Below are positions 40,115-49,978 of a stretch of 50,024 nucleotides of DNA, piece after piece. The notes beneath the pieces were generated by a model. That model was not told the origin of the DNA and did no database searches. It saw only the letters and a list, made by a program, of their open reading frames with translations. The first letter of the stretch is position 1; the number at the start of each line of letters is the position of its first letter. A program made the translations under genes and the position numbers. This DNA comes from Chara braunii (lineage: Eukaryota; Streptophyta; Charophyceae; Charales; Characeae), in the NCBI GenBank assembly GCA_003427395.1, contig BFEA01000795.1:263123-313146 (forward strand), given 5' to 3'.

Positions 40115-40161
40115 GATATAAAAAGAAATGAATGCACATTAGTTATGAGGAACGTGGGAAA
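40115..40161 (-). promoter_or_regulatory. Plant-type U6 promoter elements (USE-like and TATA)
   Basis: TTTCCCACGTT at 40161-40151 resembles the plant upstream sequence element RTCCCACATCG, and TTTTTATATC at 40124-40115 is a TATA box. The gap is 26 bp, close to the spacing used by plant Pol III U6 genes. The TATA lies about 10 bp nearer to the RNA start than usual. If real, it shows the U6 piece is a resident gene locus rather than a reverse-transcribed copy. Confidence 0.5.
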
Positions 40162-40358
40162 CAAAAAATCTATATAGTCTTAGGAGTAGTGGTAGGAAGT
40201 TTGCGAAAGGCGAAAAAAGAATTTGAGAGAAAAACATAGTGTAACCAATCTTAGACTAACGGTTTCCTTCATGAGACAGGAGAATAGGTGACCCGCAGTA
40301 CCTTGGGACTGAAAGAAGTTCGGGTTTTCTCCCAAGAGGATGGGAAAGGGAAAGCGGT

Positions 40359-40435
40359 AGCATGGCTGGGGCGAAATGCAAAATCCTTTTTTTTTTTTTT
40401 TTTTTTTAGCATGGCTGGGGCGGAATGCAGAATCC
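40359..40435. mobile_element. Poly(T)21 tract flanked by a 28-bp direct repeat
   Basis: AGCATGGCTGGGGCGAAATG plus CAAAATCC (40359-40386) is followed by 21 T and then by the same 28 bp with two differences (40408-40435). Deleting the tract and one copy restores the LINE-C frame (AWLGRNAES). The structure is what LINE machinery would leave after inserting only a poly(A) tail on the minus strand, but an assembly artefact is possible. Confidence 0.85.
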
Positions 40436-41175
40436 TATACAGTAGAGCCAATGTTGTTCGGGTGGAAGGGGCTTACCTCGGAACACTCCTTCACGCCTCT
40501 CTGCCACTACAAGACTAAGATTGGAGTGGCAACCCAACGAACACAGTCATCAGTCAACCCAGTATCTCTAGCAATGAGGAGGGCTGACAATCACCAGTTA
40601 CAAGATGTTACAGAGGTCAAACTAAAAGCACTTTGGTCGGCTCTGAAAAGCATGCCAGCGCAAAAACAAGCAGCAATCATCTGGCTACAATCGCTCTTGA
40701 TTACAGCCTCAGCGGTGTGGCTCTCAGCGAAAGGGATGGACATCTCCACAACCTGCCAACGCTGCAACTGAGGTTGGGAAAATCAGGCTCATATATGGTT
40801 ATACTGCCCGCTGGTTGATGAGCTGTTGGAATGGTGGAAGAAATATTCGGCACATGTATATGGAGATGACCTGCCATGGACAAATTATTGGTGGCTAACA
40901 GGCCTTCTCCAGTTGAGTATAAGTTTCTAAGAGGGAATCGACTATGTTGCTCTCTGCTGCAGAGGGGCGCTCCTGGAAGTCATATGGACAGCTAGGAACG
41001 CAAAGGTTTTCAAAGGAGATATCATCTTTATTCCTCAATAGAAAGCGATGATCAGAAACAAACTCGGGTTATCTATCATGGCAGACTGGACCCAGCACCG
41101 TACTTCACGATCAAGCAATTTAACCTGGTTCATAGGGACCTGGGGATCAGAGAAGAAGTGGGCAGCTGTCTGGCC

Positions 41176-41215
41176 CGATGGAACTTTTTTTTTTTTTTTT
41201 TTTTTTCGATGGAAC
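41176..41215. mobile_element. Poly(T)22 tract flanked by a 9-bp direct repeat
   Basis: CGATGGAAC (41176-41184), 22 T, then CGATGGAAC again (41207-41215). This is the second example of the same pattern within LINE-C. Confidence 0.85.
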
Positions 41216-41260
41216 TATGACTCTCTCGCCTTGGCTCAAAACGACTGACAACTGTCTCTT

Positions 41261-41480
41261 GAGAAACCTCACCGAAGGGAATTTGGTCTTTCTTAGACCC
41301 TCTCACTAGGTGCTATCATTTTCAACATGGATTATTAGTATTAAAATCCGCTATTTTAGGATTCCTTTCTTAACTAGTTTTCTTAGATTTCTTAATCAGC
41401 CAAGTTATAACTTAGTAGTTGTAGTCATCAGGTAGTTTACCAGGGCTTCAAGTTTTGAACTTTTACTGATTGTTGCTCCC
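41261..41480. other. No recognised feature (possible LINE-C 3' UTR)
   Basis: AT-rich non-coding sequence between the LINE-C fragment and the MITE. No motif was recognised. Confidence 0.35.
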
Positions 41481-41483
41481 TGA

Positions 41484-41872
41484 GGGCATACTCACACGGG
41501 GACCTATAATCCCTAAATCCCCCCCAAAAAGGTAAAACGCCGGTCACACGGATCTACCAAATTCGCAAATGTACTATTCTAGTGCCCATTTGTCAGCGGT
41601 CTGGGAAGCCGCGGCCGCGGGGCAAGGGATTTTACGATGCCCTTTTTCATTTGTTGCATTTTTCTTCGAAAATTGGCAAAAATTCGTTCACAAAAGTTCT
41701 TGCATAATTAGTGGATGGCACCGTGTGACCAGCCAAGTACCAAATCCCCATTTCTCTAGACGGCCGCGACCTTGTCCCATCTGAAAAGGCGCAGTGTGAC
41801 ATGAACCATGCCCAAAACCTCAAATCAGCCCTTCCCAAATTGCGGATTTGGGGTCGCCGTGTGAGTATGCCC
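41484..41872. mobile_element. PIF/Harbinger-like MITE with TGA target duplication
   Basis: Terminal inverted repeats start GGGCATACTCACACGG, followed by GGACC (left) and CGACC (right), at 41484 and, inverted, at 41872. TGA flanks both ends (41481-41483 and 41873-41875). The 389-bp length, GGG-start termini and 3-bp TNA-type duplication fit a PIF/Harbinger MITE. It encodes nothing. An internal CGCGGCCGCGG and GACGGCCGCGAC suggest further inverted structure. Confidence 0.8.
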
Positions 41873-41927
41873 TGAGACGTTATGGGACGCTGAACCTTTT
41901 TTCTGTTGAGCTCTACTTTTTTGTGTT

Positions 41928-42419
41928 TCATAGTGTACGGAAAAAAAAGAAAAAAAAAGAAAAAAAAAAGGAATAAAATGCAATACGTAGAGCATTGTCC
42001 AGGCCCGATCCAGATAAAAATAAAAATGCACAGACCATAGATGATGCCAGATCACTCAGAAGAGAGTCATAGAGTTGGGCCGCAGGCCCACACACCGCGA
42101 GAATATCGAGGGTGGGTGAGGCCGCTTCGCCAGAATAGGCGATGTGAATGACCTGTCCTCCAAATGTCTGGCTGACTCGACTTGATGTGACGTGCAGGTT
42201 TGCATACGCAATGGGCGGAGCGGCTGGTGGGAGAAATCCAGAAAGCAGCCAGCGTGAGTTGACTCCACCTGCAGCGACCAGTTCTGCACCGGTTACATAT
42301 ACTCTCGCGGCGACTGGAGGCAGGGGAGGACGGGCTGCCGAGGGACTCCTTCCTGCCAGGTGAGTCCTACTGGTCCCTCCTGTAGGAATCGCAGATCCTG
42401 AGTACAAAGAAGCTCTCAC
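41928..42419 (-). CDS. Hypothetical protein fragment, partly duplicated upstream
   Basis: The 163-aa minus frame reads GGTSRTHLAGRSPSAARP, VTGAELVAAGGVNSRWLL, CGPAAQLYDSLLSDLASS, MVCAFLFLSGSGLD and then runs into poly(K/E) complement (SFFFSFFF). The last coding block is repeated at 42625-42725 (CGPATELYDSLLSDLASS). I do not recognise a domain. It might be a host exon pair or part of the adjacent DIRS-type element. Confidence 0.3.
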   Translation of the reverse strand: MRASLYSGSAIPTGGTSRTHLAGRSPSAARPPLPPVAARVYVTGAELVAAGGVNSRWLLSGFLPPAAPPIAYANLHVTSSRVSQTFGGQVIHIAYSGEAASPTLDILAVCGPAAQLYDSLLSDLASSMVCAFLFLSGSGLDNALRIAFYSFFFSFFFFFFRTL

Positions 42420-42725
42420 CGTAGACCCTGGAACTGAAGAGATACCAGTAGGATCAGAAAGATTTTGTCCGTAGATAATGAAGATTGATCGTAATGAGAT
42501 AAACAGAAAAAATGAGAAAATAAAGAAACCGCCTCGGAGTTGTTGTGTGCCCTAGAACCGCGAAGATGAGGCCTTAGGCCGAAGAAGTTGACGCCAACTG
42601 CAGAACTCCTTCTAGGTGGGTTGCTGTCCAGGCACGATCCAGATAAAAATAGAAATGCACAGACCATAGATGATGCCAGATCACTCAGAAGAGAGTCGTA
42701 GAGTTCGGTCGCAGGCCCACACACC
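41997..42725. repeat. 100-bp direct repeat, copies 628 bp apart
   Basis: Copies at 41997-42096 and 42625-42725 begin GTCCAGGC and share GATCCAGATAAAAATA, TGCACAGACCATAGATGATG and CCAGATCACTCAGAAGAGAG, with few differences. They lie just left of the recombinase gene of the DIRS-type element, so they could be part of its split repeats or simply a duplicated exon. Confidence 0.85.
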
Positions 42726-42799
42726 TCCTAGACCGACCTGAATCCCTCCATCATCCCACAAGTGACTTGTTATCTTGCAGGGAGTGGTGGAACGAGCGG

Positions 42800-43935
42800 A
42801 TGAGTGATGGAAGTTGGCGTCAGAAGCGAGTGACGCCGGAGATAGTGAGGAGTTACCAGTCAGGGTTGGAATGGAGCAGCCGATTGATTGAAGAGTTTAG
42901 TCCTGGGAAGCGATAGAGGAATGAAATGCAGAAGTTTCTTCTTGGGTTGAATAGGTAGCTTGAGAGGAATAGGGTTGGAAGAAGCTTTATAACTTGTAAT
43001 AACTTGGATGTTCTATCGTTCTTTAATAGTCAATGGTTGGTGGAGATAGAAAGCAGATGCCGGACGACTGATAATGGGGGAGAACCGATGGTTTCGCCAT
43101 CCACAGTTGATGTCGTGATAAATTGCTTAAGTGGAAGCTTCCGACTCATGGGACGAGGGAAGGGTGATGATCCATGTCAAAGTAACCGAGTGAAGATCTT
43201 TAAAAAATCGTATAGAGAATATGCGTTAAGTCGAGGAGTGGTCGAAGAATCAGCGCGTTCACTGGAATGGGAGAAATTGCTGAATGTTATCAAATATATT
43301 TGAAATAAGGTGAAGATTCTGAAGAAGATGCGAGAGGCAGAGGCTTATCGAAATACTGCGATGTTTTTATATCTATGGGAAAGTTGGCAGCGATGTGGTG
43401 AGGGTTTGCGCTTACAATACAAAGAGATAGATATGGTCAAATGGGAAGTGCGACCAGGATATACCAAAACTGACAGGCATGGAGGACGATTCCTTATTCG
43501 GTTGAGAGAGGCTAGTTCGGAAGGAGAAACATTCCTGGGGATTCTTCCAGATGTGATTTTAGCGTACGAGAACGTAGGTATAGATATTTGAAAATTATAC
43601 TTATTCCGAGCCGGAAGGGGAAATAACGCGCTTGGTGGTGGGGCTTTCAACAAGCGGATAGAAAAGTGGTTTGGAAAGGCTGGAGTATTTGAAGATGAAA
43701 GCGGTCACAGTTTTCGGATTGGAGGACTACTAACGAGAATAGAGAAGGGTTGGAGTTTAGGAGAGATGATGCGGCAGGGAACATGGAATAGCGTGGGTAC
43801 ATTCATGTGGTATGGTTACGGAATGCGGCGTGGGTGGAAGCGAAGTATGGATGAAAGTGGTGATATAGTTGATGAGACTGGTGCAGTTGCTGATAGTCTT
43901 GAACTAAGTGGAGAAGAAGATGGCGTCAAGACCTA
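42800..43935 (+). pseudogene. DIRS-type tyrosine recombinase
   Basis: The frame starts MSDGSWRQKRVTPEIVRS (42800) and has an N-terminal SAM-like/core-binding part. The catalytic domain follows: LWESWQRCGEGLRLQ with the first Arg at 43391; HSFRIGG with His 43706 and the second Arg 43715; GTWNS; and MWYGYG with candidate nucleophile Tyr at 43811 or 43817. The R...HxxR...(H/W)...Y tetrad is thus present. In DIRS elements this enzyme integrates a circular DNA intermediate by strand exchange without target duplication. In-frame stops lie near 42914, 42950, 43301 and 43589, with a frameshift near 43600. It is convergent with the RT-RNase H gene. Confidence 0.8.
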
Positions 43936-44221
43936 AAGTAGCTGGATTAGGGCAGGAATGACGGACTCTGGGGCTGGGGATACAAGAGTATTCCAACTTT
44001 GGAATGATAAAACGCATAGATATGTCAAGTGAGAGAATGCGTGGCAGCCAATTCGCTTTAGAGGATGAAGGAAAAATAAATTAGTAATTTGTCGGCGAGA
44101 GTAATGCGCGGGATAGTGTTTGGTGGAGAAGAGAAGTGGGTGGGAAGAGCCATCTGTAAAGTTGAGATGGCAGTGAGTTCCAGTCAAGAGAGAGTGCATC
44201 GATCAGAAATGACTTTAAGGA

Positions 44222-45720
44222 TCATGATCTGGAAATGAAGTTTGGAGAGGTGTGATGGTAGTCTGAGGCGAAAATATCAATGGTTGGTGCTCTTATAACT
44301 GAAAAAATTTTGTGCCTGACGTGCGAAGTGATTCCCCAATCAATGTTATCCTCTGTTTTGGAAAGGTTGTCGGTAGCTTGATTAAAATATCTGGGAATCC
44401 AGATTGGTGACAGAAGGGTATCATGGCGGAGAAGTATTGAAGCGAGTTTTCGCAGCCAAGGATTGAAGATTGGATCAGACGAGCGAAGATGGTGGAGCAG
44501 AGCAATAGCAGATTGGCTATCTGAGAATAGTTTGATGGAGGCAGAGAGTATGAGATGAGGGTGATTAGCTTCTAGGAAGACGAATCTTTTAAGGATGGCG
44601 TAGAGTTCTCTGTGGGTTGAAAAACTTGGGATGAGTTCGTGGGGCAAACATTCATTTAGGGAAAGTGGAAAAAAAGAGGTTGGTGAAATGATTGCTCCGA
44701 TTTGGGTAGCCGAGGCATCAGTTTCTATTAAGCAGGTTGATGATCTGATGGTCCAGAGGCGTTCGGGAAGGTGAGGAAGATGGTGAAGCCACCAATGAAG
44801 ATCTGAAAGAAGGTTGTCAGAGATTTGAACAGGTGAATCCCAATTGGAAGGTGAGATAAAGTCGTAGAGGGATGAAATAAAGAGCCGAGCTGGAAGAAAA
44901 GTTCTTGTAAGGGAGATGAGTTTTCCTACAAGTTTAACCAAAGTTCTACTTGAGGAGGCGGATTCAGAGATTGAGTTAATAAGTTTGAGTAATGTCTCCG
45001 ATTTGTCTTGCGGAACACTTATACGCTTATGGTGTGAATCAATGTTGAAACCTAAAAATCTAATTTGCTGAGTTGGGAGGAGAGTGCATATACGTAGACT
45101 GAGGAAAAAAACTAGGTTGTGCAAAAGTGCTACGTAGTTGAAGGTTTGTCAGATAAGAAGCGGGAGATTGGGATTAGCAAGGGTTGAGTCGTCTATATAA
45201 GAGGTGATTAAAATATAACGGAGGCGCATTTCAGCCATTATCTTCTGCATGACAGTTGTAAATATCCAACAAGCTGCGGGGATACCAAAGCAAAGTATTG
45301 TAAATTGAAGTGAATGTTATTCCATTTAAAAGCGAGATAAGATCTGTGGTTTGGATGAATAGGGATATGATAATAGTCGTTTTTTATATCAAAACAAGAG
45401 AGGAAATCCTGATTTGCTGAACCAGAAAGAGGGCAACCAGATCATTGATGGTTTCATAGTGAAACTTTGGGAAAGAGATGAAGAGGTTGACAAATCGGAC
45501 GTCCAAAATAAACTTTGTTTTAGATGAGCTTTCAGTGGCGAAAACTGGGTTGACCACAATTGGTGAGGGTGAAAGTTCGATTACCTTTCAGGAAAGAAGT
45601 TGAGACATTGTTGAAGTGATAAAATCTGAGTGATGAGGTAGGAGGGTGTGATTTGGTATGAAGGTAGGGGGGGGTTCTACGCATTTTTGCACTCGCTTGA
45701 ATTGAGTCGCTGGATAAACA
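44222..45720 (-). pseudogene. DIRS-type reverse transcriptase and RNase H
   Basis: RT motifs in minus order: PIVVNPVFATESSSKTKFIL, DVRFVNLFISFPKFHYETI, FDIKNDYYHIPIHPNHRSYL (catalytic Asp), FGIPAACWIFTTVMQK, and TSYIDDSTLA with the YIDD active site at 45199-45188. Then TQQIRFLGFNIDSHHKRISV (connection) and RNase H: LIETDASATQIGAI, HRELYAIL, KLFSDSQSAIALL and YFNQATDNLSK, giving the D-E-D-D catalytic set. Frameshifts at about 45600, 45420, 45330 and 45150 disrupt the RT; the last 300 codons (45124-44222) are one open frame. Confidence 0.85.
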
Positions 45721-46349
45721 TTTTTTAACATTCTTCGAACTTCGATGATTTTCTTAACCGGAATATGCTTGGTTCAGACAAAATTGAGATGAACGCCATG
45801 ACAGATTCATTGAAGAACTGAATGAGAGTATCGTCTCGAAGAAGTAGATAGTAGCGTTGACCAGTTTGAGAAGGAGTGGGAGGTTGAGGTGGCAAAGAAG
45901 ATATCTGGGTTGCAAAGTCAGGAAGAAGGTTCCTGGAGGGCGAAAAGAGCAAGTTGAAAATCAGAAGTAGAAGGTGAAGAGTTTAGATTTGAGAGGATGA
46001 GGGGTACTGAGGGTATTGCAAAAGATGGTGAGTCAGTCTACTTTGTGATTCGAGTCTGAGGTTGGTGCCTTGGCGTTATCCGATTTCTTGAAGTCCGAGT
46101 CGAGGTGAGGACGTTTTGAAATGCGATGGAAGTCATAACCCCTGTCCAAGGTGTCTTCATACTGCCTCTTGGAGAATGATTTTTTGTAATCTTCAATCTT
46201 GATATGGTCATCCTTCTTGTGGTAGCCCAAGGAATCTCCATCTTGCGTGTAAGATCTGCAGAGAGGAAAAGATAATGATAAGCCCATGAACGCAAATGGC
46301 GTGGACCTATTAACGATCCAGGGCGAGAAAATATAATTGGGCGACGACC

Positions 46350-47763
46350 CTTTAGAAATTAACTTGACGAGTCCCTTTTTGCGATGCTTAGGCAGTAGTT
46401 GTACTCCGATCGGATGATTGGTAGTGCCTGTTTCAAACCCCCTCTGATTGCCTTGTTGATAATTGAGTTGGTTTCACTGAAAATTTGTTGATCCATGCAA
46501 TCTTTTGCAACGGAATTGAGACGAGAGGAGAAGTCATTTGACATTGCCTTTCCTTTCCAAAAGGAAAGTGATGGTAATTAAGGTTGACGGTATAAAAGCG
46601 GATGACTGCTTCGATTTGGTAGTGCCACGCTGGTGCCGAAAACAGTCTGAACCAGGCCTGAAGTTCCTCAAAGGAAGGTGTTGACTTGTCTTCGATGCGC
46701 AACTTGATAGCATGTAGCTCCGAGATTAGTTTGTGATAAAGTTCATTCGAAGCTTAAGTCCCCTCCTCCTTCTTTGCTAGTTGCTTGAGAAAAGCCTCAG
46801 TTGTGGCTTGAGCTTCCTGCTGTTGCTGAATAAACTTTGCTTTAAGTTGCTCGAACTGATCCTTGGAAACCGTTTGCGATGAAGTAGTGGAAGTCGAGGC
46901 ATGCATATACTAGTGTTGCGGCCGATTGGGGGGGGGATTTTGAGAGGGATGGGGAGAGAATAGTTGAGGTGGATTGGGGAGTGGTGGGGTTTGAGAGTGA
47001 AAAGGAGGAAGTTGTTGACAACAGAAAAACTCCCACGAGAAATGAAAGTTAAAAAAACATTCCATAAAAAAAAAATTCTTCATATTTATAAATTATCATT
47101 CCAATGTTCGTCCAATTCTAAAATTTTCAGTTTTATCTGATAAGTTCCCGTCTAAATATGAGCTTTCCCTTCCAACTACATCTATCTGTTCAAGATGGAA
47201 TGAGAGTCTGGACGAGTTTATGAAATGTTTTAATTAAATTTTCATTCTGCTACAACAAATATGTTCTAATTTGGATTGGATTAACCTATTTATGACTGTA
47301 AATCCTTACATAGAATGACAGTCCAATTAAAACATTTTATAAACGCACCCTGACTTTCATTCCATCTCTAGCATGCAGTCCAAATAAGAAGGGATACTCT
47401 ATTCTTGGAATGAAAGTTTGCAACTAAGATTAAAATTTTTAAAATTGGAATGACATTTTTTAAAATGGAATGAAATTTAAAAATTTAGATGGTAATTTAA
47501 CTATAAAATGATTATTTAATTCTAATTTTTTTTTTCGTTGGAGGTGGTGAGGGAAGATTGAAAGGGAACGAAGGTGGATGGTTAGGCGGTGAATGACGAT
47601 TGAATGAAGGATGTTGTGGGTGTGCGGTAGGTGGAGTGAGTGTTTTAATCTTCATGGCAAAGGAGTTGACCTTATATTGTGAAAAGAAATTGCGAGGTTG
47701 GACTAGGAAAATAAGTTGATGGCTTTGTGTAACACCAGGATTGAGACAGTCTAAGACTTTCAC
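46350..47763 (-). pseudogene. DIRS-type gag-like protein, interrupted by a MITE
   Basis: The frame starts MKVLDCLNPGVTQSHQ (47763), becomes proline-rich (HPQHPSFNRHSPPNHPPS), is broken by the MITE 47019-47540 and resumes QQLPPFHSQTPPLP. After a TAG comes a Q/E-rich probable coiled coil (FEQLKAKFIQQQQEAQ), a TAA, then SFEELQAWFRLFSAPAWHYQ. A frameshift near 46555 leads to FSSRLNSVAKDCMDQQIF and IRGGLKQALPIIRSEYN, ending at about 46359. A further basic fragment lies at 46033-46287. Gag-like by position upstream of RT-RNase H. It is not strongly similar to anything I can name. Confidence 0.6.
47019..47540 (-). mobile_element. CAAC-ended MITE, copy B (inserted in DIRS gag)
   Basis: This 522-bp reverse-complement copy of 3557-4088 starts CAACAGAAAAAC and ends with the complement of CAACGAAAAAAAA. 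It is flanked by GA on both sides. Removing it with one GA rejoins the gag frame (LPSPPQQLPPF). The inner inverted pair around GAATGAGAGTCTGGACGAG is better preserved than the outer arms. Confidence 0.85.
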
Positions 47764-48005
47764 AGGAACGTAGACAAGGGGAAAAACTGGTAAGATGGCG
47801 AGTAGTTCTGCACCAACGAGTGATGGGGGTCTTGATGCACTAAGATAGGCGAGGAGTAATCTGCAAATAAGATTAAGAATTTTTTTATTTTTTTATTTTT
47901 TTTTTAACCCATGAAACAAGCTTTTCAGTGATAAAATGATGCCTTTGAACAGTGAATTGGGAGACTAGAGAGTACTGATCTTGGTGATCTTTCGTGCAGT
48001 TTGGT

Positions 48006-48040
<35 letters not shown>

Positions 48041-48577
48041 TGAGGCTCATCTATTCTAGGCAGAGAAAAAACTTTGAATAGAATTTACAGGAAGAGGAAT
48101 GTGGGAGCAAGCAAGGGATCGCTAACAACGCTTCCTATAGTAAACATACACAAGCCCCACTTTTTCTGGGGCATCAGTGTAAATGCGAACGCCTGCAAGC
48201 AGAAAGACAAGGTTCGAACAAAACTTTGAAATGAAGAGGTCTGATTGAAGGCTAGGATCGAAAATCCTGGGGCAGCGAAGAAGAAAACTCATTTTGTCCG
48301 AAAAAACGAGCGCGTGGTAGGGAATGAGTGTGGGTTTGAGTGAAAGGAGAGGTGAGGAGTAGGTTTATATGAACAATGCAGAGTTATAAAGCTGTAGTTT
48401 TCCTGGTGAAAGAATGAGGAAAGGAAACAGGGAATGGAATCAGATGGAAGTAGAGAGAAGGAGAAGATAGAGAAAGTGATAAAAACTTAGGTAATGGAGT
48501 TCAAATTTGTTGGAAATAGTATTAACTATGTTTGCCTGCTACTGTTGTGCCAACCGCTTTTCTCCTACTATTATTAT

Positions 48578-48582
<5 letters not shown>
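47764..48582. other. Probable DIRS-type 5' flank; no gene recognised
   Basis: Non-coding sequence upstream of the gag start. It contains a pure poly(T) run of about 28 at 48009-48038 and T-rich sequence at 47881-47905. The DIRS 5' terminus may lie here. Confidence 0.4.
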
Positions 48583-48649
<67 letters not shown>

Positions 48650-49508
48650 GGAGTTTCAAGAATATTTCAGATGCTGGGGAAAATTAATGCGAGGAAGAAG
48701 AAAGGGATGACTAAAGAAATTTAAAAAAAAATCGAGATAAATAGGAAAATCGTTCGAAGGGAAAAATTGTTGGCAAGAAGGGGGTTAAGAGAGAGGTTTA
48801 CAATGTTATAGATAAAACAGAACGAGACAAATAAGAGGTCCGAAAAGAGTATAAGGATGAAATAATCTTTCATTTCATCAGACATTTCTGCAGAAGAGAA
48901 ACAACAAAATATCAGAAATAAGGAAATTATACCTGCTCCAACTTTTTTTTTTTTTTTTTTTTTTTTTTAACTAATTAATTGCAGACCTTGCACTCTCCTT
49001 TTGTCCCTTTTTTTTTTTTTTTTTTTTTTTTTAATAGTGTCGGTCTTAAAGATAAATACAGAACTGATGCAAGAGAGTTAAAAGGTCGTAGGCTGATTAA
49101 AGAGAAACGAATAAAGGAACTTAAAATTCAACAGGGGCTAGTTTTGTTGCTTTGAGGTATCTTTGAGAAAAATGCTCAACCCTTCACCAAGCTCAAATCC
49201 GAAGTTCTGGGAATTACTTCAGTTTCGTTTTTTTTTTTTTTTTTTTAGAGGGCTTTGAGAGGTGAGAATGAGATTGATGATAGTAGTTTCTTTTTTGGTT
49301 AGGCTGATAATCAATCAGTAGATTTTGATTGTGTCTGAATAATTTGTAGGTTGATTATGTAAAAAGGGGGAGGGTAATAAATAAGGACATTTGCGGAGAA
49401 GACACCATTGATGACGGGATCCATTTGTTTAAGCATGGGATGTCATTAAGTCAGTTTGAAGTTATAGCGGGTGTTTGTTTGCTTGTCCTTTTTTTTTTTT
49501 TTTTTTTG
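48009..49508. repeat. Cluster of five pure poly(T) runs (18-28 nt)
   Basis: Runs lie at about 48009-48038, 48944-48968, 49009-49032, 49229-49246 and 49489-49507, all T on the plus strand. Several follow a CCC or CC and precede TAA/AAC/AAT. No direct repeats of 8 bp or more flank them, unlike the two tracts in LINE-C. Confidence 0.85.
48583..48645. repeat. (TA)n microsatellite
   Basis: This is a run of about 31 TA dinucleotides after ATTATTATTATTT. Confidence 0.98.
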
Positions 49509-49819
49509 GTGGAATTATATTTAAATAAGTTCTTTGTTGAAGAGCTGAAGAACTCGTGGGAAAAAGATTGAAACAAAAAGGAGAGGTATTATAAAAGGAA
49601 ATCCGAAAAGAAGAAGTATGAGGATTGCGACTATTTTCCGAGGAAAACACTGTGGGAGGAAAGGGTTGAGCGAGAGAAAAGGGATGAATCGTAGGATAGT
49701 GCAGAAAGGAAGCAACACAAGGTTCATAAGGAGGGCTTCAAGGAAGGAGGTATCCGTTGTGATCCTGCAAACAAAGAAACGTTCAAAAGATTTAGATTGA
49801 TTCCTATAATTGCAGAAGG

Positions 49820-49850
<31 letters not shown>
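48646..49850. other. No recognised gene
   Basis: This AT-rich sequence carries the poly(T) runs listed separately. A few frames of 60-165 aa cross homopolymers and are not credible. Confidence 0.4.
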
Positions 49851-49945
49851 GGTATACAGGGTAACCGACATTCGGGATGGGTCGAACGCCCGAACGTATC
49901 GGACCCCTTGGGGATGTGTTCGACCGTTCGGGCCGAATGCGGACC

Positions 49946-49978
<33 letters not shown>
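49851..49978. repeat. Small foldback sequence ending in poly(A)31
   Basis: GGGTAACCGACATTCGGGAT and GGTCGAACGCCCGAACG pair loosely with the inverted TTCGACCGTTCGGGCC and GAATGCGGACCC, giving a GC-rich hairpin of about 90 bp directly followed by about 31 A and preceded by TATATA repeats. It could be a small retroposed RNA or a MITE fragment. Confidence 0.5.

Larger units (their letters stand above)
40270..41260 (+). pseudogene. LINE-C: 3' end fragment of a LINE ORF2 with zf-RVT finger
   Basis: The frame (FGWKGLTSEHSFTPLCHYKT, ALKSMPAQKQAAI, KGMDISTTCQRCN) parallels LINE-A at 17600-18460. It includes the zinc finger TCQRCN*GWENQAHIWLYCP (CX2CX8HX4C) with a TGA at 40769 in place of tryptophan. 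C-terminal matches are ALCCRGALLEVIWTARNAK and MADWTQHRTS. It is broken by poly(T) tracts at 40387-40407 and 41185-41206. Confidence 0.8.
42800..47763 (-). mobile_element. DIRS-type retrotransposon with inverted tyrosine recombinase (Kangaroo-like layout)
   Basis: Three coding regions define it: gag-like (46350-47763, -), RT plus RNase H (44222-45720, -) and a tyrosine recombinase (42800-43935, +) facing them. RT followed directly by RNase H, no aspartic protease or DDE integrase, and a lambda-type recombinase are hallmarks of the DIRS order. The opposed recombinase resembles, from memory, the Volvox Kangaroo element. Termini were not resolved. All three genes carry stops or shifts, so it is dead. 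Confidence 0.8.
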
